Shown: piece after piece, positions 16,800 through 26,103 of the stretch
Numbering within the stretch: the stretch's first letter is position 1
Layout of the letters: each line of letters begins with the position of its first letter
Source: Fusobacteriales bacterium
Lineage (GTDB): Bacteria > Fusobacteriota > Fusobacteriia > Fusobacteriales > Fusobacteriaceae
Assembly (NCBI GenBank): GCA_020063625.1
Contig: JAICDD010000023.1
Span: forward strand, 1 to 36,994
Length of the DNA: 36,994 bases
Reading direction: 5' to 3'
The notes under the pieces: model-generated
Databases searched by the model: none
Seen by the model: the letters and a program-made list of their open reading frames with translations, nothing else
What the model was told of the DNA's origin: nothing
Position numbers and translations under genes: made by a program

Positions 16800-16828
16800 T
16801 TGACTATAAATAAATAACAAAGTATAAT
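16800..16828 (+). promoter_or_regulatory. Sigma-70 type promoter of the ROK gene
   Basis: TTGACT (16800-16805), a 17-base spacer and TATAAT (16823-16828) lie just after the terminator and about 70 bases before the start codon. Confidence 0.8.
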
Positions 16829-16895
16829 TCAATTGAAAATAGTATAAATGTCGGTTAATTGAATAAAAAGTATTAAAATAATATATAAGGAAGTA

Positions 16896-18101
16896 ATGAA
16901 AATGGAAAAAGGGAACTTTAGTTTGATAAAAAGTATAAATATAAGTGGAATATTAGAGATAATTAGAGCAAAAGGACCAATTTCAAGAGCAGATATAGCT
17001 AAATTAACATCTCTTACTCCTGCGAGTATCTCAAAAACAACTAAAAAACTTATAGAAATAGGTCTTTTAGAAGAAACAGGCATAGGTCAAACAACAGGTG
17101 GTAGACCACCAATAATGCTTAAATTAAAATCTAAAGCAGCATATATTATAGGTGTATATATGGGACCGAAATCATTAGAATTTATTTTAGCTGACCTTGA
17201 TGGAAGTGTAATAGCAGAAAAAAAATTTATACTTAAAAATCATTCAAAAGATTATATATTAAGTAATTTAATTTTAAATTTAAAAGAGATAATTAATTCT
17301 ACAGAAGAGGAAATATTCGGCATAGGAATTGCAATGAATGGAATTGTAGATATAAATAAAGGAATATCAATATTTTCACCTCATTATGAATGGAAAAATG
17401 TTAAATTAGAAAAAATATTAGAAAAAGAATTAAAATTACCTGTAATAATAGATAATGATGTAAGAGCTATGGCTAGAGGAGAAGGGAAATTTGGAGTAGC
17501 AAAAGATAGTAAAAATTTCTTAGTAGTAAATATAAGTGAAGGAATAGGTTCTGCATTAATGGTAAATGGAGAAGTTTATACAGGTGGGAATTATAGTGCA
17601 GGAGAGATAGGACATATAGTTGTAGAAGAACATAGTACAAAACGATGTAGTTGTGGAAACTATGGTTGTCTTGAAGCTCTTGCTTCAACAAATGCAATTA
17701 TTGAAAATATAAAATATAAATTGATAACAGGAGAGCAAAGTAAATATTTAAATCCTGAAGAGATAGATTTAGATAAAATAATCAAAGCAGCTAAAAAAGG
17801 TGATAGATTAGCTAGAGATGTAATAATAGAAAAAGCAAAATATGTAGGAAAAGCATTAGCAACTGTAATAAATATAGTTAATCCAAATCTTATTGTAATA
17901 ATAGGAGATATAAATAAAATAGAAGGACTGTTTTATAAAAATGTAGAAACTATTATAAAAAGATATGGTTTAGCAACAACTCTAGAAAAATTAGAAATAA
18001 AACCTTCAATGCTCCAAGAAAAATCAGCAACAATAGGAGCAGTTACTCTTATATTAGAAAATCTATTTAAAGGAAAAAGAATTTTGAGTCATAAAGTATA
18101 A
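16896..18101 (+). CDS. ROK family transcriptional regulator
   Basis: This is a 401-residue sugar-responsive repressor of the NagC/XylR type. Residues 10-65 form a winged-helix domain (SGILEIIRAKGPISRADIAK, then TPASISKTTKKLIEIGLLEE with the ROK wing TGGRPP). The rest is a ROK sugar-kinase-like fold with the zinc motif CSCGNYGCLEA (about 250-260) and the GEIGH segment just before it. The AAGGAAG site is only two bases from the ATG at 16896 but eight from the ATG at 16902, so translation may start at 16902 (MEKGNFSLIKS). It heads the galactoside region and probably controls it in response to a galactoside or its product. The epimerase-like gene follows with coupled translation. Confidence 0.9.
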   Translation: MKMEKGNFSLIKSINISGILEIIRAKGPISRADIAKLTSLTPASISKTTKKLIEIGLLEETGIGQTTGGRPPIMLKLKSKAAYIIGVYMGPKSLEFILADLDGSVIAEKKFILKNHSKDYILSNLILNLKEIINSTEEEIFGIGIAMNGIVDINKGISIFSPHYEWKNVKLEKILEKELKLPVIIDNDVRAMARGEGKFGVAKDSKNFLVVNISEGIGSALMVNGEVYTGGNYSAGEIGHIVVEEHSTKRCSCGNYGCLEALASTNAIIENIKYKLITGEQSKYLNPEEIDLDKIIKAAKKGDRLARDVIIEKAKYVGKALATVINIVNPNLIVIIGDINKIEGLFYKNVETIIKRYGLATTLEKLEIKPSMLQEKSATIGAVTLILENLFKGKRILSHKV

Positions 18102-18112
18102 TGGAGGAAAAA

Positions 18113-19063
18113 ATGAATATAAAAAAAGATGTTTTTAAAGGAATAGAAAGTTTAGTATTAGAGAATGAATATATAAAAGCTATTTTTTTACCAAAATATG
18201 GTTCAAAATTAGCTTCATTAATTAATAAAAAAACAAATAGGGAGATATTTTTTCAAGCTAAAGAAGAAAAATTAATAGTACCAGAATATAGTTCAAAATT
18301 TAGTAAATATGATTCAAGTGGATTTGATGAAGTATTTCCTAGTATAGATGAAGCTCCATATCCTGAAGGAAAACATAGAAATAAAATAATTCCTGACCAC
18401 GGTGAAGTATGGGCACTTTCATGGGATTATGAAATAAAATCAGATTATATAATATTTAGCGTAAAAAGTCCTGTATTTGATTATATTTTTAGTAAAAAAG
18501 TAAAATTAAATAATAATAAATTAGAATTTGAATACACTGTAAAAAATTTAAATGATGAAGAGTTTAAATATATATGGACTCCACATGCACTTATTAATCC
18601 ATATGATGATGCTAAAATAATAGCTCCAGAAAGATTTAATAAAATAATTACAGTAGAGCATAACTCAGAACATCTTGGTGAGTGGGGAACTATACATAAT
18701 TATCCAATGACAATATCTAAAAAAACAAATAAAGAGATAGATATGTCATTAGTAGAACCAGTAGAAGCAAATAATTGTGAGAAATTTTATTTTTTAGATA
18801 AATTAGAAAAAAATGATGTATGTGGTATAGAGTATACAAAAACAAAAGAAAAAGTAATATACAGATTTGATACAGAAAAAATACCATATTTAGGAGTATG
18901 GAAAACACAAGGTGGATATAGAGGAGACTATAATATAGCAATAGAACCTTGTACAGGAATTTATGATGATTTATATGTAGCAAATAAAATAAAAAAGGTA
19001 GCTAGTGTAGATGCTAATAGTAGTGTTAGTTGGGACTTTGTAATTGAGTTAGTTAATGAGTAG
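18113..19063 (+). CDS. Galactose mutarotase-like (aldose epimerase family) protein
   Basis: This is a 316-residue protein with the beta-sandwich pattern of the aldose 1-epimerase superfamily: an N-terminal YIKAIFLPKYGSKLASL segment, DHGEVWALSW near residue 100, TPHALINPYDD near 160, and a C-terminal NIAIEPCTGIYDD. The histidines and the late glutamate are placed as in mutarotases. It probably interconverts anomers of a sugar released by the neighbouring galactosidases; the precise sugar is unknown. An ATG at 18101 overlaps the ROK stop, but the GGAGG at 18103-18107 lies inside that version, so the start at 18113 is better. It could equally be a non-catalytic or DUF-type member of the superfamily. 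Confidence 0.75.
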   Translation: MNIKKDVFKGIESLVLENEYIKAIFLPKYGSKLASLINKKTNREIFFQAKEEKLIVPEYSSKFSKYDSSGFDEVFPSIDEAPYPEGKHRNKIIPDHGEVWALSWDYEIKSDYIIFSVKSPVFDYIFSKKVKLNNNKLEFEYTVKNLNDEEFKYIWTPHALINPYDDAKIIAPERFNKIITVEHNSEHLGEWGTIHNYPMTISKKTNKEIDMSLVEPVEANNCEKFYFLDKLEKNDVCGIEYTKTKEKVIYRFDTEKIPYLGVWKTQGGYRGDYNIAIEPCTGIYDDLYVANKIKKVASVDANSSVSWDFVIELVNE

Positions 19064-19065
19064 TA

Positions 19066-19590
19066 AGAAGAATAAAAGAATATAGCCACGGAAAAATGCG
19101 GATTTAATTCAGCACAAAGAAAAGAGGACGCAAAGTAACACAGAGATAGAAAAAAGTGGAACCACGGGATATACACAGATGAGCACAAGATAAAAAATTA
19201 GCAATGGAAAATAGTGAGAAGTGAGGAGTGAGAAGAATAAAAAGCGCCTTTTCGAAGGATATTAGATTTTCTTGGTAAATGCATTACACTAAGAACACAA
19301 AGGTAAAAAAAGCAGGACCACAAAGCGCTTGACCGTATAAATTTATTTTTACAATAAACGATACTAATTTATCTCGTGTAATATCCCGTGTATATCTCGT
19401 GGTTTCAAAGTAAACCTCTGTGTATCTCTGTGTCCTCTGAGTCTCTGTGCTGAATACTATATCCCTTGGTTTCAAACTAATTTAATCTTCGTGAATCTTA
19501 GAATTTTTTGTATCTTAGTGCTGAGATTTAAAAATTCGAATTCATTCGTCCAATTCGTGGTAAAAAAAATGATTTATCTCGTGTAATAAA
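19066..19590 (+). repeat. Composite dispersed repeat block F
   Basis: The 583-base gap between the epimerase-like gene and the GH42 gene is almost all repeat words: 'gccacggaaaaatgcggatt' (19084), CACAAAG variants, 'ggaaccacgggatatacaca' (19160), 'gaagtgaggagtgagaag' (19216), 'gcgccttttcgaaggatatt' (19244), 'cactaagaacacaaaggtaa' (19288), 'aggaccacaaagcgctt' (19314), 'ctcgtggtttca' (19396), a CTCTGTGT-rich word (19416-19450), and 'ttcattcgtccaattcgtgg' (19541). The last 50 bases before the gene are AT-rich without a convincing promoter. Confidence 0.85.
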
Positions 19591-19646
19591 AAAATAGACA
19601 TAAATAATAAAAGTATTTTAAATTGATAAAAATTTAGGAGGTAAAA

Positions 19647-21593
19647 ATGTATTTTGGTGTAGATTATTATCCAGAACATTGGGATATAGAATTAATAGAT
19701 AGTGATATAAAAAGAATGAAAGAAATGGAAGTAAATATTGTTAGAATTGGAGAATTTGCATGGCATTTAATGGAACCAGAAGAAGGAAAATATGATTTTA
19801 GCTTTTTTGATATGGTAATAGAAAAATTAAAAAAAGCGAATATTAAAGTAATGTTTGGTACACCAACAGCTACATTTCCAGCTTGGCTAGCTAAAAAATA
19901 TCCAAGTATTTTATCAAAAGATGAAAATATGCAAGAGAGAGTTTTTGGTGGAAGAAGACAATATTGTTATAACTCAGATATATATTTAGAATATAGTAAT
20001 AAAATAGTAACAAAACTTGTAGAACATTATAAAGATGAAGAAGCTATCATTTCATGGCAAATAGATAATGAATTTGGTCATGAAGGTAGTGATATGTGTT
20101 ATTGTGAAAATTGCCAAACAAAATTTAAAAAATATTTAAAAGAGAAATATGAAACTCCAGAAAATTTAAATAAAACATATGGAACAATATTTTGGGGGCA
20201 AACATATAATAGTTTTGATGAAATACCTGCTCCATTGAAAACAATAACAGTACATAATCCTAGTCTTTTACTTGATTGGAGTAGATTTAGATCTTATTCA
20301 TTAAATGGATATGCAAATGCACAAATAGAATTAGTTAAAAAATTAAAAGGTGCTCATCAAACAGTAACAACAAATCTATCAGGTGGATTTTTTACAAAAT
20401 ATTATGACCATGAAGAGAATGTAAAAAATTTAGATTTTGCTTCATATGATAATTATCCTGTATGGGGAGGATTAAAAGAGCCATTACCTCCAGCAGCAAT
20501 TGCAGCTACACATGATTTTGTAAGGGGACTTAAGGATAAAAACTTTTGGATAGTAGAAGAACTTATGGGAGCTCAAGGTCATAATGTAATTGGATATTTA
20601 CCTAGACCAAATCAAGCTAAAATGTGGTCATATCAAGCATTTGCTCATGGATGTGAAAATATGCTTTGGTTTAGATGGAGAGGAATGACAAGAGGAGCAG
20701 AGCAATTTTGTTTTGGAATAATAGACCATGATAATAAAGATGGTAGAAAATATAGAGAAGTTAAAGAAGTAATAGAAGATGTATCAAAATATGAAAAAGT
20801 AATAAACTCAAAAATAAATGCTGATATTGCAGTAGTTTATGATTTTGATAATGTTTGGTCATGGAGAATCCAACAACAAAGTTTAGAATTTGATTTTAAT
20901 AATGAGATAATGAGATTATATACACCATTTTATCTATTTAATACAAAAATAGATGTAATACCTACAACTAAAGATTTTGATAGATATAAAGTAGTAGTTT
21001 TACCTGTAATGCAAATAATAGATGATGAATTAAAAGAAAAATTAGAAAAATTTACTGAAAATGGTGGAACTGTTGTATTTTCATTTAGAGCAGGAATAAA
21101 AGATAAAAATAATAATATTCATTTTGGAGAAACATTACCTTGTAAAGTAAGAGAAATGTGTGGAATAGAGATAGAAGAAATAGAAGCATTACAAGCTGGA
21201 CAAGAAGTAGTTATAAAATCATTATTAGATAATACTACTGCAAAATGTGGAGTATGGAGAGATTTGATAAAACCAATAACAGCAGCACCAATTTATAAAT
21301 ATACAGATAAATTTTATAATGATAAAGCATGTATAACTGTTAATAAATATAAAAATGGGAAAGTTTATTATATTGGTGGAGGAGTAGACATAGAAGTTAT
21401 AGCTGGAATAGCTAAAAATATAATAGATGAAAATAATATAAAACATTATATATCAGAATATGGACTTGAAGTATATCCAAGAGAAATAGATAATGAAGAA
21501 TATCTATTTATTACAAATCATACTGACCAAGTAAAAATATTTGAAGATATAGAAGTAGAACCTTATGGAAGCAAAATTGTAAAAAGAAAATAG
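19647..21593 (+). CDS. Beta-galactosidase, GH42 family
   Basis: This 648-residue intracellular glycosidase (no signal peptide) hydrolyses terminal beta-galactosides. The opening MYFGVDYYPEHWDIELIDSD is typical of GH42. The acid/base is E142 in WQIDNEFGH, and the predicted nucleophile is E304 in FWIVEEL. C107, C151, C153 and C156 (CYCENC) match the zinc cluster of GH42 enzymes. After the barrel come the trimerisation domain (about 385-590) and a short C-terminal beta domain. The family length is normal. AGGAGG precedes the start, and the alpha-galactosidase follows after nine bases, so the two are co-transcribed. Confidence 0.93.
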   Translation: MYFGVDYYPEHWDIELIDSDIKRMKEMEVNIVRIGEFAWHLMEPEEGKYDFSFFDMVIEKLKKANIKVMFGTPTATFPAWLAKKYPSILSKDENMQERVFGGRRQYCYNSDIYLEYSNKIVTKLVEHYKDEEAIISWQIDNEFGHEGSDMCYCENCQTKFKKYLKEKYETPENLNKTYGTIFWGQTYNSFDEIPAPLKTITVHNPSLLLDWSRFRSYSLNGYANAQIELVKKLKGAHQTVTTNLSGGFFTKYYDHEENVKNLDFASYDNYPVWGGLKEPLPPAAIAATHDFVRGLKDKNFWIVEELMGAQGHNVIGYLPRPNQAKMWSYQAFAHGCENMLWFRWRGMTRGAEQFCFGIIDHDNKDGRKYREVKEVIEDVSKYEKVINSKINADIAVVYDFDNVWSWRIQQQSLEFDFNNEIMRLYTPFYLFNTKIDVIPTTKDFDRYKVVVLPVMQIIDDELKEKLEKFTENGGTVVFSFRAGIKDKNNNIHFGETLPCKVREMCGIEIEEIEALQAGQEVVIKSLLDNTTAKCGVWRDLIKPITAAPIYKYTDKFYNDKACITVNKYKNGKVYYIGGGVDIEVIAGIAKNIIDENNIKHYISEYGLEVYPREIDNEEYLFITNHTDQVKIFEDIEVEPYGSKIVKRK

Positions 21594-21602
21594 AGGTAAA
21601 TT

Positions 21603-23846
21603 ATGTCAATTTATGTAAATGAAGAATTAAAAGAATTTCACTTACAAACAAAAAATAGTAGTTATATAGTAAAAATATTAAAAAATGGAGAAGTAGGACA
21701 ACTATATTATGGTAAAAAAATAAAACATAAACAAGATTTTTCAAATTTATTAAAAATAGTACCAACACCAGCTTCAGTATGTGAATTTGAAGAGGACCCT
21801 ATTTTTTCATTAGAAAATATAAAACAAGATTATCCCTCTTATGGTAAAGGTGATTTTAGACAACCTGCATATCATATAGAGCAAGAAAATGGTAGTAGAA
21901 TTACAGAGTTTTCATTTCACTCTTTTAAGATATATTCTGGTAAACCTAAACTTTTGGGTTTACCAGCTACATATGTAGAAAATGAAGATGAAGCAAAAAC
22001 ACTTGAGATAAAACTTTTTGATAAATTATTAAATGCTGAACTTATACTTTATTATTCTACATTTTATGATTATGACACAATAACTAGAAGTGTAAAAATT
22101 ATTAATAAAGGTATAGAAAACCTATATTTAGATAGATTTATGAGTTTTTCTATTGATATGTTTGATAGTGATTATGAGATGGTACAACTATCAGGAACTT
22201 GGGCTAGAGAAAGACATATGTATAGAACATCTTTTAGACCAGGAATACAATCTATAGAAAGTACAAGAGGAGCTAGTAGTCATCATCAAAATCCTTTTTT
22301 AGCTATTTGTAGAAAAAATACAGATGAATTTAATGGTGAAGTTTATGGATTTTCACTTGTATATAGTGGAAGTTTTTTAGCACAAATAGAAGTAGACCAT
22401 TATAAAACAAGTAGAATAATGATGGGGATAAATCCATTTGATTTTAAATGGAAACTTGAAAAAAATAAAGAGTTTCAATCACCAGAAGCTGTACTTGTAT
22501 ATAGTGATAGCGGATTTAATAAAATGAGTCAAATATATCATAAATTTTATAGAGAAAGATTAGCTAGAGGTAAATATAGAGATAAAATAAGACCAATTCT
22601 TATAAATAATTGGGAAGCTACATATTTTAATTTTACTGAAGAAAAAATATTAGATATGGCTAAAGAAGCTAAAAAACTCGGAATAGAACTATTTGTACTT
22701 GATGATGGATGGTTTGGAAAAAGAGATAACGATAGAAGCTCTTTAGGTGATTGGTTTGAATATGAAAAAAAACTTCCTAATGGAATAAAAGGACTTTCTG
22801 AAAAAATAGTTGAATTAGGACTTCAATTTGGACTTTGGTTTGAACCAGAAATGATATCAAGAGATAGTGAACTTTTTAGAAAACATCCAGATTGGGCAAT
22901 ACAAGTAGAAAATAGAAAATTAGCTACTGGTAGGAATCAATTTGTACTTGATATGAGTAGAAAAGAGGTAAGAGATTATTTATATGAAACTATATCAGAA
23001 ATTCTTAAAAATTCAAAAATATCTTATGTAAAATGGGATATGAATAGAAATATTAGTAATATAGGCTCATATAAATTGGATAAAGATAGACAGCAAGAAT
23101 TATTACATAGATACATTTTAGGTGTATATGAATTATATGATAGATTAACAACAGAATTTCCTGATATATTATTTGAATCATGTGCTGGTGGTGGAGGAAG
23201 ATTTGATCCTGGAATGTTGTATTATGCACCACAAGGATGGATAAGTGATGATACTGATGCAATAGAAAGATTAAAAATACAATATGGGACGTCAATAGTA
23301 TATCCACTTAGTAGTATGGGAAGTCATGTATCAGCAGTACCAAATCATCAAGTAAGAAGAGTAACTTCTATTGAAACTAGAACAAATGTAGCTTTATTTG
23401 GAACTTTTGGATATGAATTAGATATAACAAAAATGAATGAACAAGAAAAAGATATAATAAAAAAAGATATAGAGTTTTTTAAAAATTATAGAGAACTTAT
23501 ATTTAAAGGTGATTTTTATAGATTGTTATCACCATTTGAAAGTAATGAAACATCTTGGATGGTAGTATCAAATGATAAAAAAGAAGCTATTTTAGGATAT
23601 TATCAAGTGTTATTTGAGCCAAATCCAGGATTTAAAAAAATAAGATTTTGTGGATTAGATGAAAATTTAGAGTATGAAATATATATTAGAAAAAATCAAG
23701 AATTAGAAAAAATTGGTGAATACAATGGAGATGAACTTATAAATTTTGGACTTATTTTAGAACAAGATTATATAAGAGTATTTTTAGAAGAGATAACAGA
23801 AAATGGAGATTATAATTCAAAATTATTTATATTAAAAGCAAAGTAA
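21603..23846 (+). CDS. Alpha-galactosidase, GH36 family (RafA/AgaA-like)
   Basis: This 747-residue retaining alpha-galactosidase acts on melibiose- and raffinose-type sugars. The nucleophile D479 lies in YVKWDMNRN and the acid/base is at about D549 in GWISDDTDAIERL; both sit almost exactly where they do in Geobacillus AgaA. Also visible are LFVLDDGWFGKRDNDRSSLG (near 365-385), LWFEPEMIS and ESCAGGGGRFDPGMLYY. There is no signal peptide, so substrate must be imported, presumably by the ABC transporter encoded downstream. Its co-occurrence with GH42 in one transcript suggests use of both alpha- and beta-linked galactosides. AGAGGT precedes the start. Confidence 0.95.
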   Translation: MSIYVNEELKEFHLQTKNSSYIVKILKNGEVGQLYYGKKIKHKQDFSNLLKIVPTPASVCEFEEDPIFSLENIKQDYPSYGKGDFRQPAYHIEQENGSRITEFSFHSFKIYSGKPKLLGLPATYVENEDEAKTLEIKLFDKLLNAELILYYSTFYDYDTITRSVKIINKGIENLYLDRFMSFSIDMFDSDYEMVQLSGTWARERHMYRTSFRPGIQSIESTRGASSHHQNPFLAICRKNTDEFNGEVYGFSLVYSGSFLAQIEVDHYKTSRIMMGINPFDFKWKLEKNKEFQSPEAVLVYSDSGFNKMSQIYHKFYRERLARGKYRDKIRPILINNWEATYFNFTEEKILDMAKEAKKLGIELFVLDDGWFGKRDNDRSSLGDWFEYEKKLPNGIKGLSEKIVELGLQFGLWFEPEMISRDSELFRKHPDWAIQVENRKLATGRNQFVLDMSRKEVRDYLYETISEILKNSKISYVKWDMNRNISNIGSYKLDKDRQQELLHRYILGVYELYDRLTTEFPDILFESCAGGGGRFDPGMLYYAPQGWISDDTDAIERLKIQYGTSIVYPLSSMGSHVSAVPNHQVRRVTSIETRTNVALFGTFGYELDITKMNEQEKDIIKKDIEFFKNYRELIFKGDFYRLLSPFESNETSWMVVSNDKKEAILGYYQVLFEPNPGFKKIRFCGLDENLEYEIYIRKNQELEKIGEYNGDELINFGLILEQDYIRVFLEEITENGDYNSKLFILKAK

Positions 23847-23859
23847 AAAAATGGGAATC

Positions 23860-24560
23860 ATGGGATAGAAAAATTAGTAAGAAGTTAGTAGTGAGAAGAA
23901 TTGAAATTAGCCACGGAAAAACGCGGATTTTTCAGCACAAAGAAATAAGGACACGAAGAACACAAAGGTAAAAAAATCAGAACCACAAAGAAAAATCCTT
24001 AGTGGTCCTTAGTGTTTTTCTTCGTGTACTTTGTGTAACAAAAAATTTGAGTTCATTCGTGTAATTCGTGACAAAAAAATCTAGTGTGTAATCTCGTGGT
24101 TTCATTATTCAATACCCGTAGAAACCAGTGTAAAGATTTTTTGTTTACTTTTTTACCTTTAAAAAAGTAAGTCGCCAAAGGCGAAATATAAAAAATTACA
24201 CGAAGAACACAAAGGTAAAAAAATCAGAACCACAAAGATATAAAAAACAGTAAAAAGAATTAAAAAATCAACGCAGAGTAACAGAGTAATCAGAGTATCG
24301 CAGAGAAAAAATAATTAAATTTAGCACAAAGAAAAGAGGTCACAAAGTACTCCAAAGATAGGAAAGTCAGTGAGAAATAAATAGTAAGAAGTGAGGAGTG
24401 GAAAGTAATTACACGAAGAACACAAAAATAGAAATAAGAACCACAAAGAGAAAATCCTTAGTGGTCTTTAGTTTTTTTCTTCGTGTACTTTGTGTAACAA
24501 AAAATCTCATGTATATCCAGTGGTTTCAAAAAAATTCTTTGTATCTTAATGCTGAGATTT
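23860..24560 (+). repeat. Composite dispersed repeat block G
   Basis: The 804-base gap before the ABC genes contains 'agtaagaagttagtagtgag' (23876), 'gccacggaaaaacgcggatt' (23909), a composite hairpin 'acacgaagaacacaaagg' (23951) to 'cttcgtgtactttgtgtaac' (24020), 'ttcattcgtgtaattcgtga' (24052), a double-hairpin unit (24117-24186), a second partial series (24195-24240), a distinct CAGAG-rich word (24270-24305), and a third series ending 'ccagtggtttca' (24517). The short open frame 24398-24649 is repeat sequence. No clear promoter is seen before 24651. Confidence 0.85.
24117..24186 (+). repeat. Double-hairpin repeat unit, copy 3
   Basis: TTTACTTTTTTA (24144-24155) pairs with TAAAAAAGTAAG (24160-24171), with one G-T pair at the base. 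The second stem is TCGCC-AAA-GGCGA (24172-24184), fully paired. Confidence 0.8.
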
Positions 24561-24650
24561 TAAAATTCGAGTTTATTTATGTAATTATTAATTTAAAAAA
24601 ATTATTTTATTATAAAGTTTGCAATAAAATAAAAAAAGGAGGGTATTAAA

Positions 24651-25970
24651 ATGAAAAAAGGTTTAGTGGTATTATTATTATTAGCACTTGTATCTACTAT
24701 GTCATTTGCTGGAGGATTATTTTTTAAGAAAAAAGATAGTGGAACTAATGGTAAAACTGTAATTACATGGTGGGGATGGTATCCTACTCAAGAAGATTTT
24801 GAAGTTATAAAAAAAGGATTTGAAGAAAAATATCCACAATATGAATTACAAGCTTCAAGATTTATGTATGATGATTATATTAACAAATTAAAACTTGAAT
24901 TCCAATCAGGAGTAGGGCCTGATGTAATGTCTATTCAAGAAGGAGCATTTTTAACACAATTTAAACCATATTTAATGGATTTATCAAATGAACTTGGTGA
25001 TTGGGCAGATCAAATTGCACCTTCAGTATTAGAAGGAGCAAGAAGAGCTGGAAAAGATGGAAAACTATATACTGTACCTCTTGGTATGGGTGGAGTAATG
25101 TGGGTATATTATAATGCAACAATGTTTGAAAAAGCTGGAATTAAAGTACCTACAAATTATGATGAATATATGGAAGCAATAGAAAAAATCAAAAAAGCTT
25201 ACCCAGATAAATTAACAATTGCTATTGGATTAAAAGATGGATGGTTTGCTGCAGACTTCTTTAATACCATAGTAAATCAAGTATCACCTGGAATAGTTGA
25301 AAAAGCTGATAAAGGTGAAGTAAAATGGAATAGTAAAGAGTTTGTAGAAGCCATGAAACTTGTACAAAAATTAGTAGCAAATGGTGCTATACCAAAAGAT
25401 TCTGTAGGTCTTGCTGAATATGAAGATGCTATCGGATTATTAGTAGATGGTAAAGCAGTAATGCATGCAAATGGTACATGGAATGTAGGAAATTTATCAA
25501 AAGAATATGGAGATAGAAGAAAAGGTAGAGCAACTGAAAATGATGTAATGGGTGCATTTATACTTCCTAATTTAGCTGGAAATTCTCAACCAGTAGCACT
25601 TGGTGGAATGGATGTAGGAATGGGAATAAATAAAAATATTGATAAAAACAAAAAAGAAGCAGCTTTAAAACTTATTGAATATATGACAGTAGGAGAAGGA
25701 GCAGCTTATTTTACTGGTAGACCAGGAAGTGGACTTATTCCTGTAAAACTTGGAGCACAAATGAATATGTCAGCTTATCCAGATAAAGCATCTCAAGAAG
25801 GAGCTAAAAATATAGTTGAAGGATTTAGTAGATACTTTATAGGTTCAAGAGAAGTATCTATACCAGCTGTTAAAAATCAAATGGCAGTAGTATTACAAAA
25901 TGTAATAAATGGAGCAGATCCTCAAAAAGAATTAGATGAATTACAAAAAATATATGAAAGAGAACAATAA
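24651..25970 (+). CDS. Sugar ABC transporter substrate-binding protein
   Basis: This is a 439-residue periplasmic binding protein of the extracellular solute-binding family 1 (MalE/UgpB-like). The N-terminus MKKGLVVLLLLALVSTMSFA is a Sec signal with a likely cut after SFA; no lipobox cysteine follows, so it is probably soluble in the periplasm, as expected in a diderm. Mature features include TVITWWGWYPTQEDFEVI, LEFQSGVGPDVMSIQEGAF and GKAVMHANGTWNVGNL. The neighbouring galactosidases make a galactoside (melibiose, raffinose or lactose type) the likely ligand. AAAGGAGGG precedes the start. The permease genes follow after a strong hairpin. Confidence 0.92.
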   Translation: MKKGLVVLLLLALVSTMSFAGGLFFKKKDSGTNGKTVITWWGWYPTQEDFEVIKKGFEEKYPQYELQASRFMYDDYINKLKLEFQSGVGPDVMSIQEGAFLTQFKPYLMDLSNELGDWADQIAPSVLEGARRAGKDGKLYTVPLGMGGVMWVYYNATMFEKAGIKVPTNYDEYMEAIEKIKKAYPDKLTIAIGLKDGWFAADFFNTIVNQVSPGIVEKADKGEVKWNSKEFVEAMKLVQKLVANGAIPKDSVGLAEYEDAIGLLVDGKAVMHANGTWNVGNLSKEYGDRRKGRATENDVMGAFILPNLAGNSQPVALGGMDVGMGINKNIDKNKKEAALKLIEYMTVGEGAAYFTGRPGSGLIPVKLGAQMNMSAYPDKASQEGAKNIVEGFSRYFIGSREVSIPAVKNQMAVVLQNVINGADPQKELDELQKIYEREQ

Positions 25971-25975
25971 AAACA

Positions 25976-26008
25976 TTTATTAGGGGAAGTTTTACTTTCC
26001 CTAATAAA
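25976..26008 (+). other. Stable intercistronic hairpin between binding protein and permeases
   Basis: TTTATTAGGGGAAG (25976-25989) and CTTTCCCTAATAAA (25995-26008) form a 14-bp stem with one G-T pair and a TTTTA loop. No T-run follows. Such structures after a binding-protein gene usually protect its mRNA or reduce read-through, giving excess binding protein over permeases; that role is inferred. Confidence 0.75.
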
Positions 26009-26011
26009 TTG

Positions 26012-26034
26012 GTTACTATAGTAACTTTGTTAAT
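26012..26034. promoter_or_regulatory. Palindrome and putative operator in the importer operon
   Basis: GTTACTATAGTAAC (26012-26025) is a perfect 14-bp palindrome. It overlaps TAACTTTGTTAAT (26022-26034), whose complement ATTAACAAAGTTA is identical to 16671-16683 near the ROK gene. Confidence 0.4.
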
Positions 26035-26103
26035 TAAGTTGGAAAATATTTTATTCATATAAAAAAATATAAATAAAATATTTTCAAGAGACGGAGGATA
26101 TAA

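Noticed and set aside
19284-19475. Minus-strand open frame starting MKPRDIVFSTETQRTQRYTE
   Set aside because: It reads through the CTCTGTGT repeat word of block F; the peptide pattern comes from the repeat, not a protein family.
24398-24649. Plus-strand open frame of 83 codons before the sugar-binding protein
   Set aside because: It consists of repeat words and AT-rich leader; the real gene with signal peptide and strong ribosome site starts at 24651.
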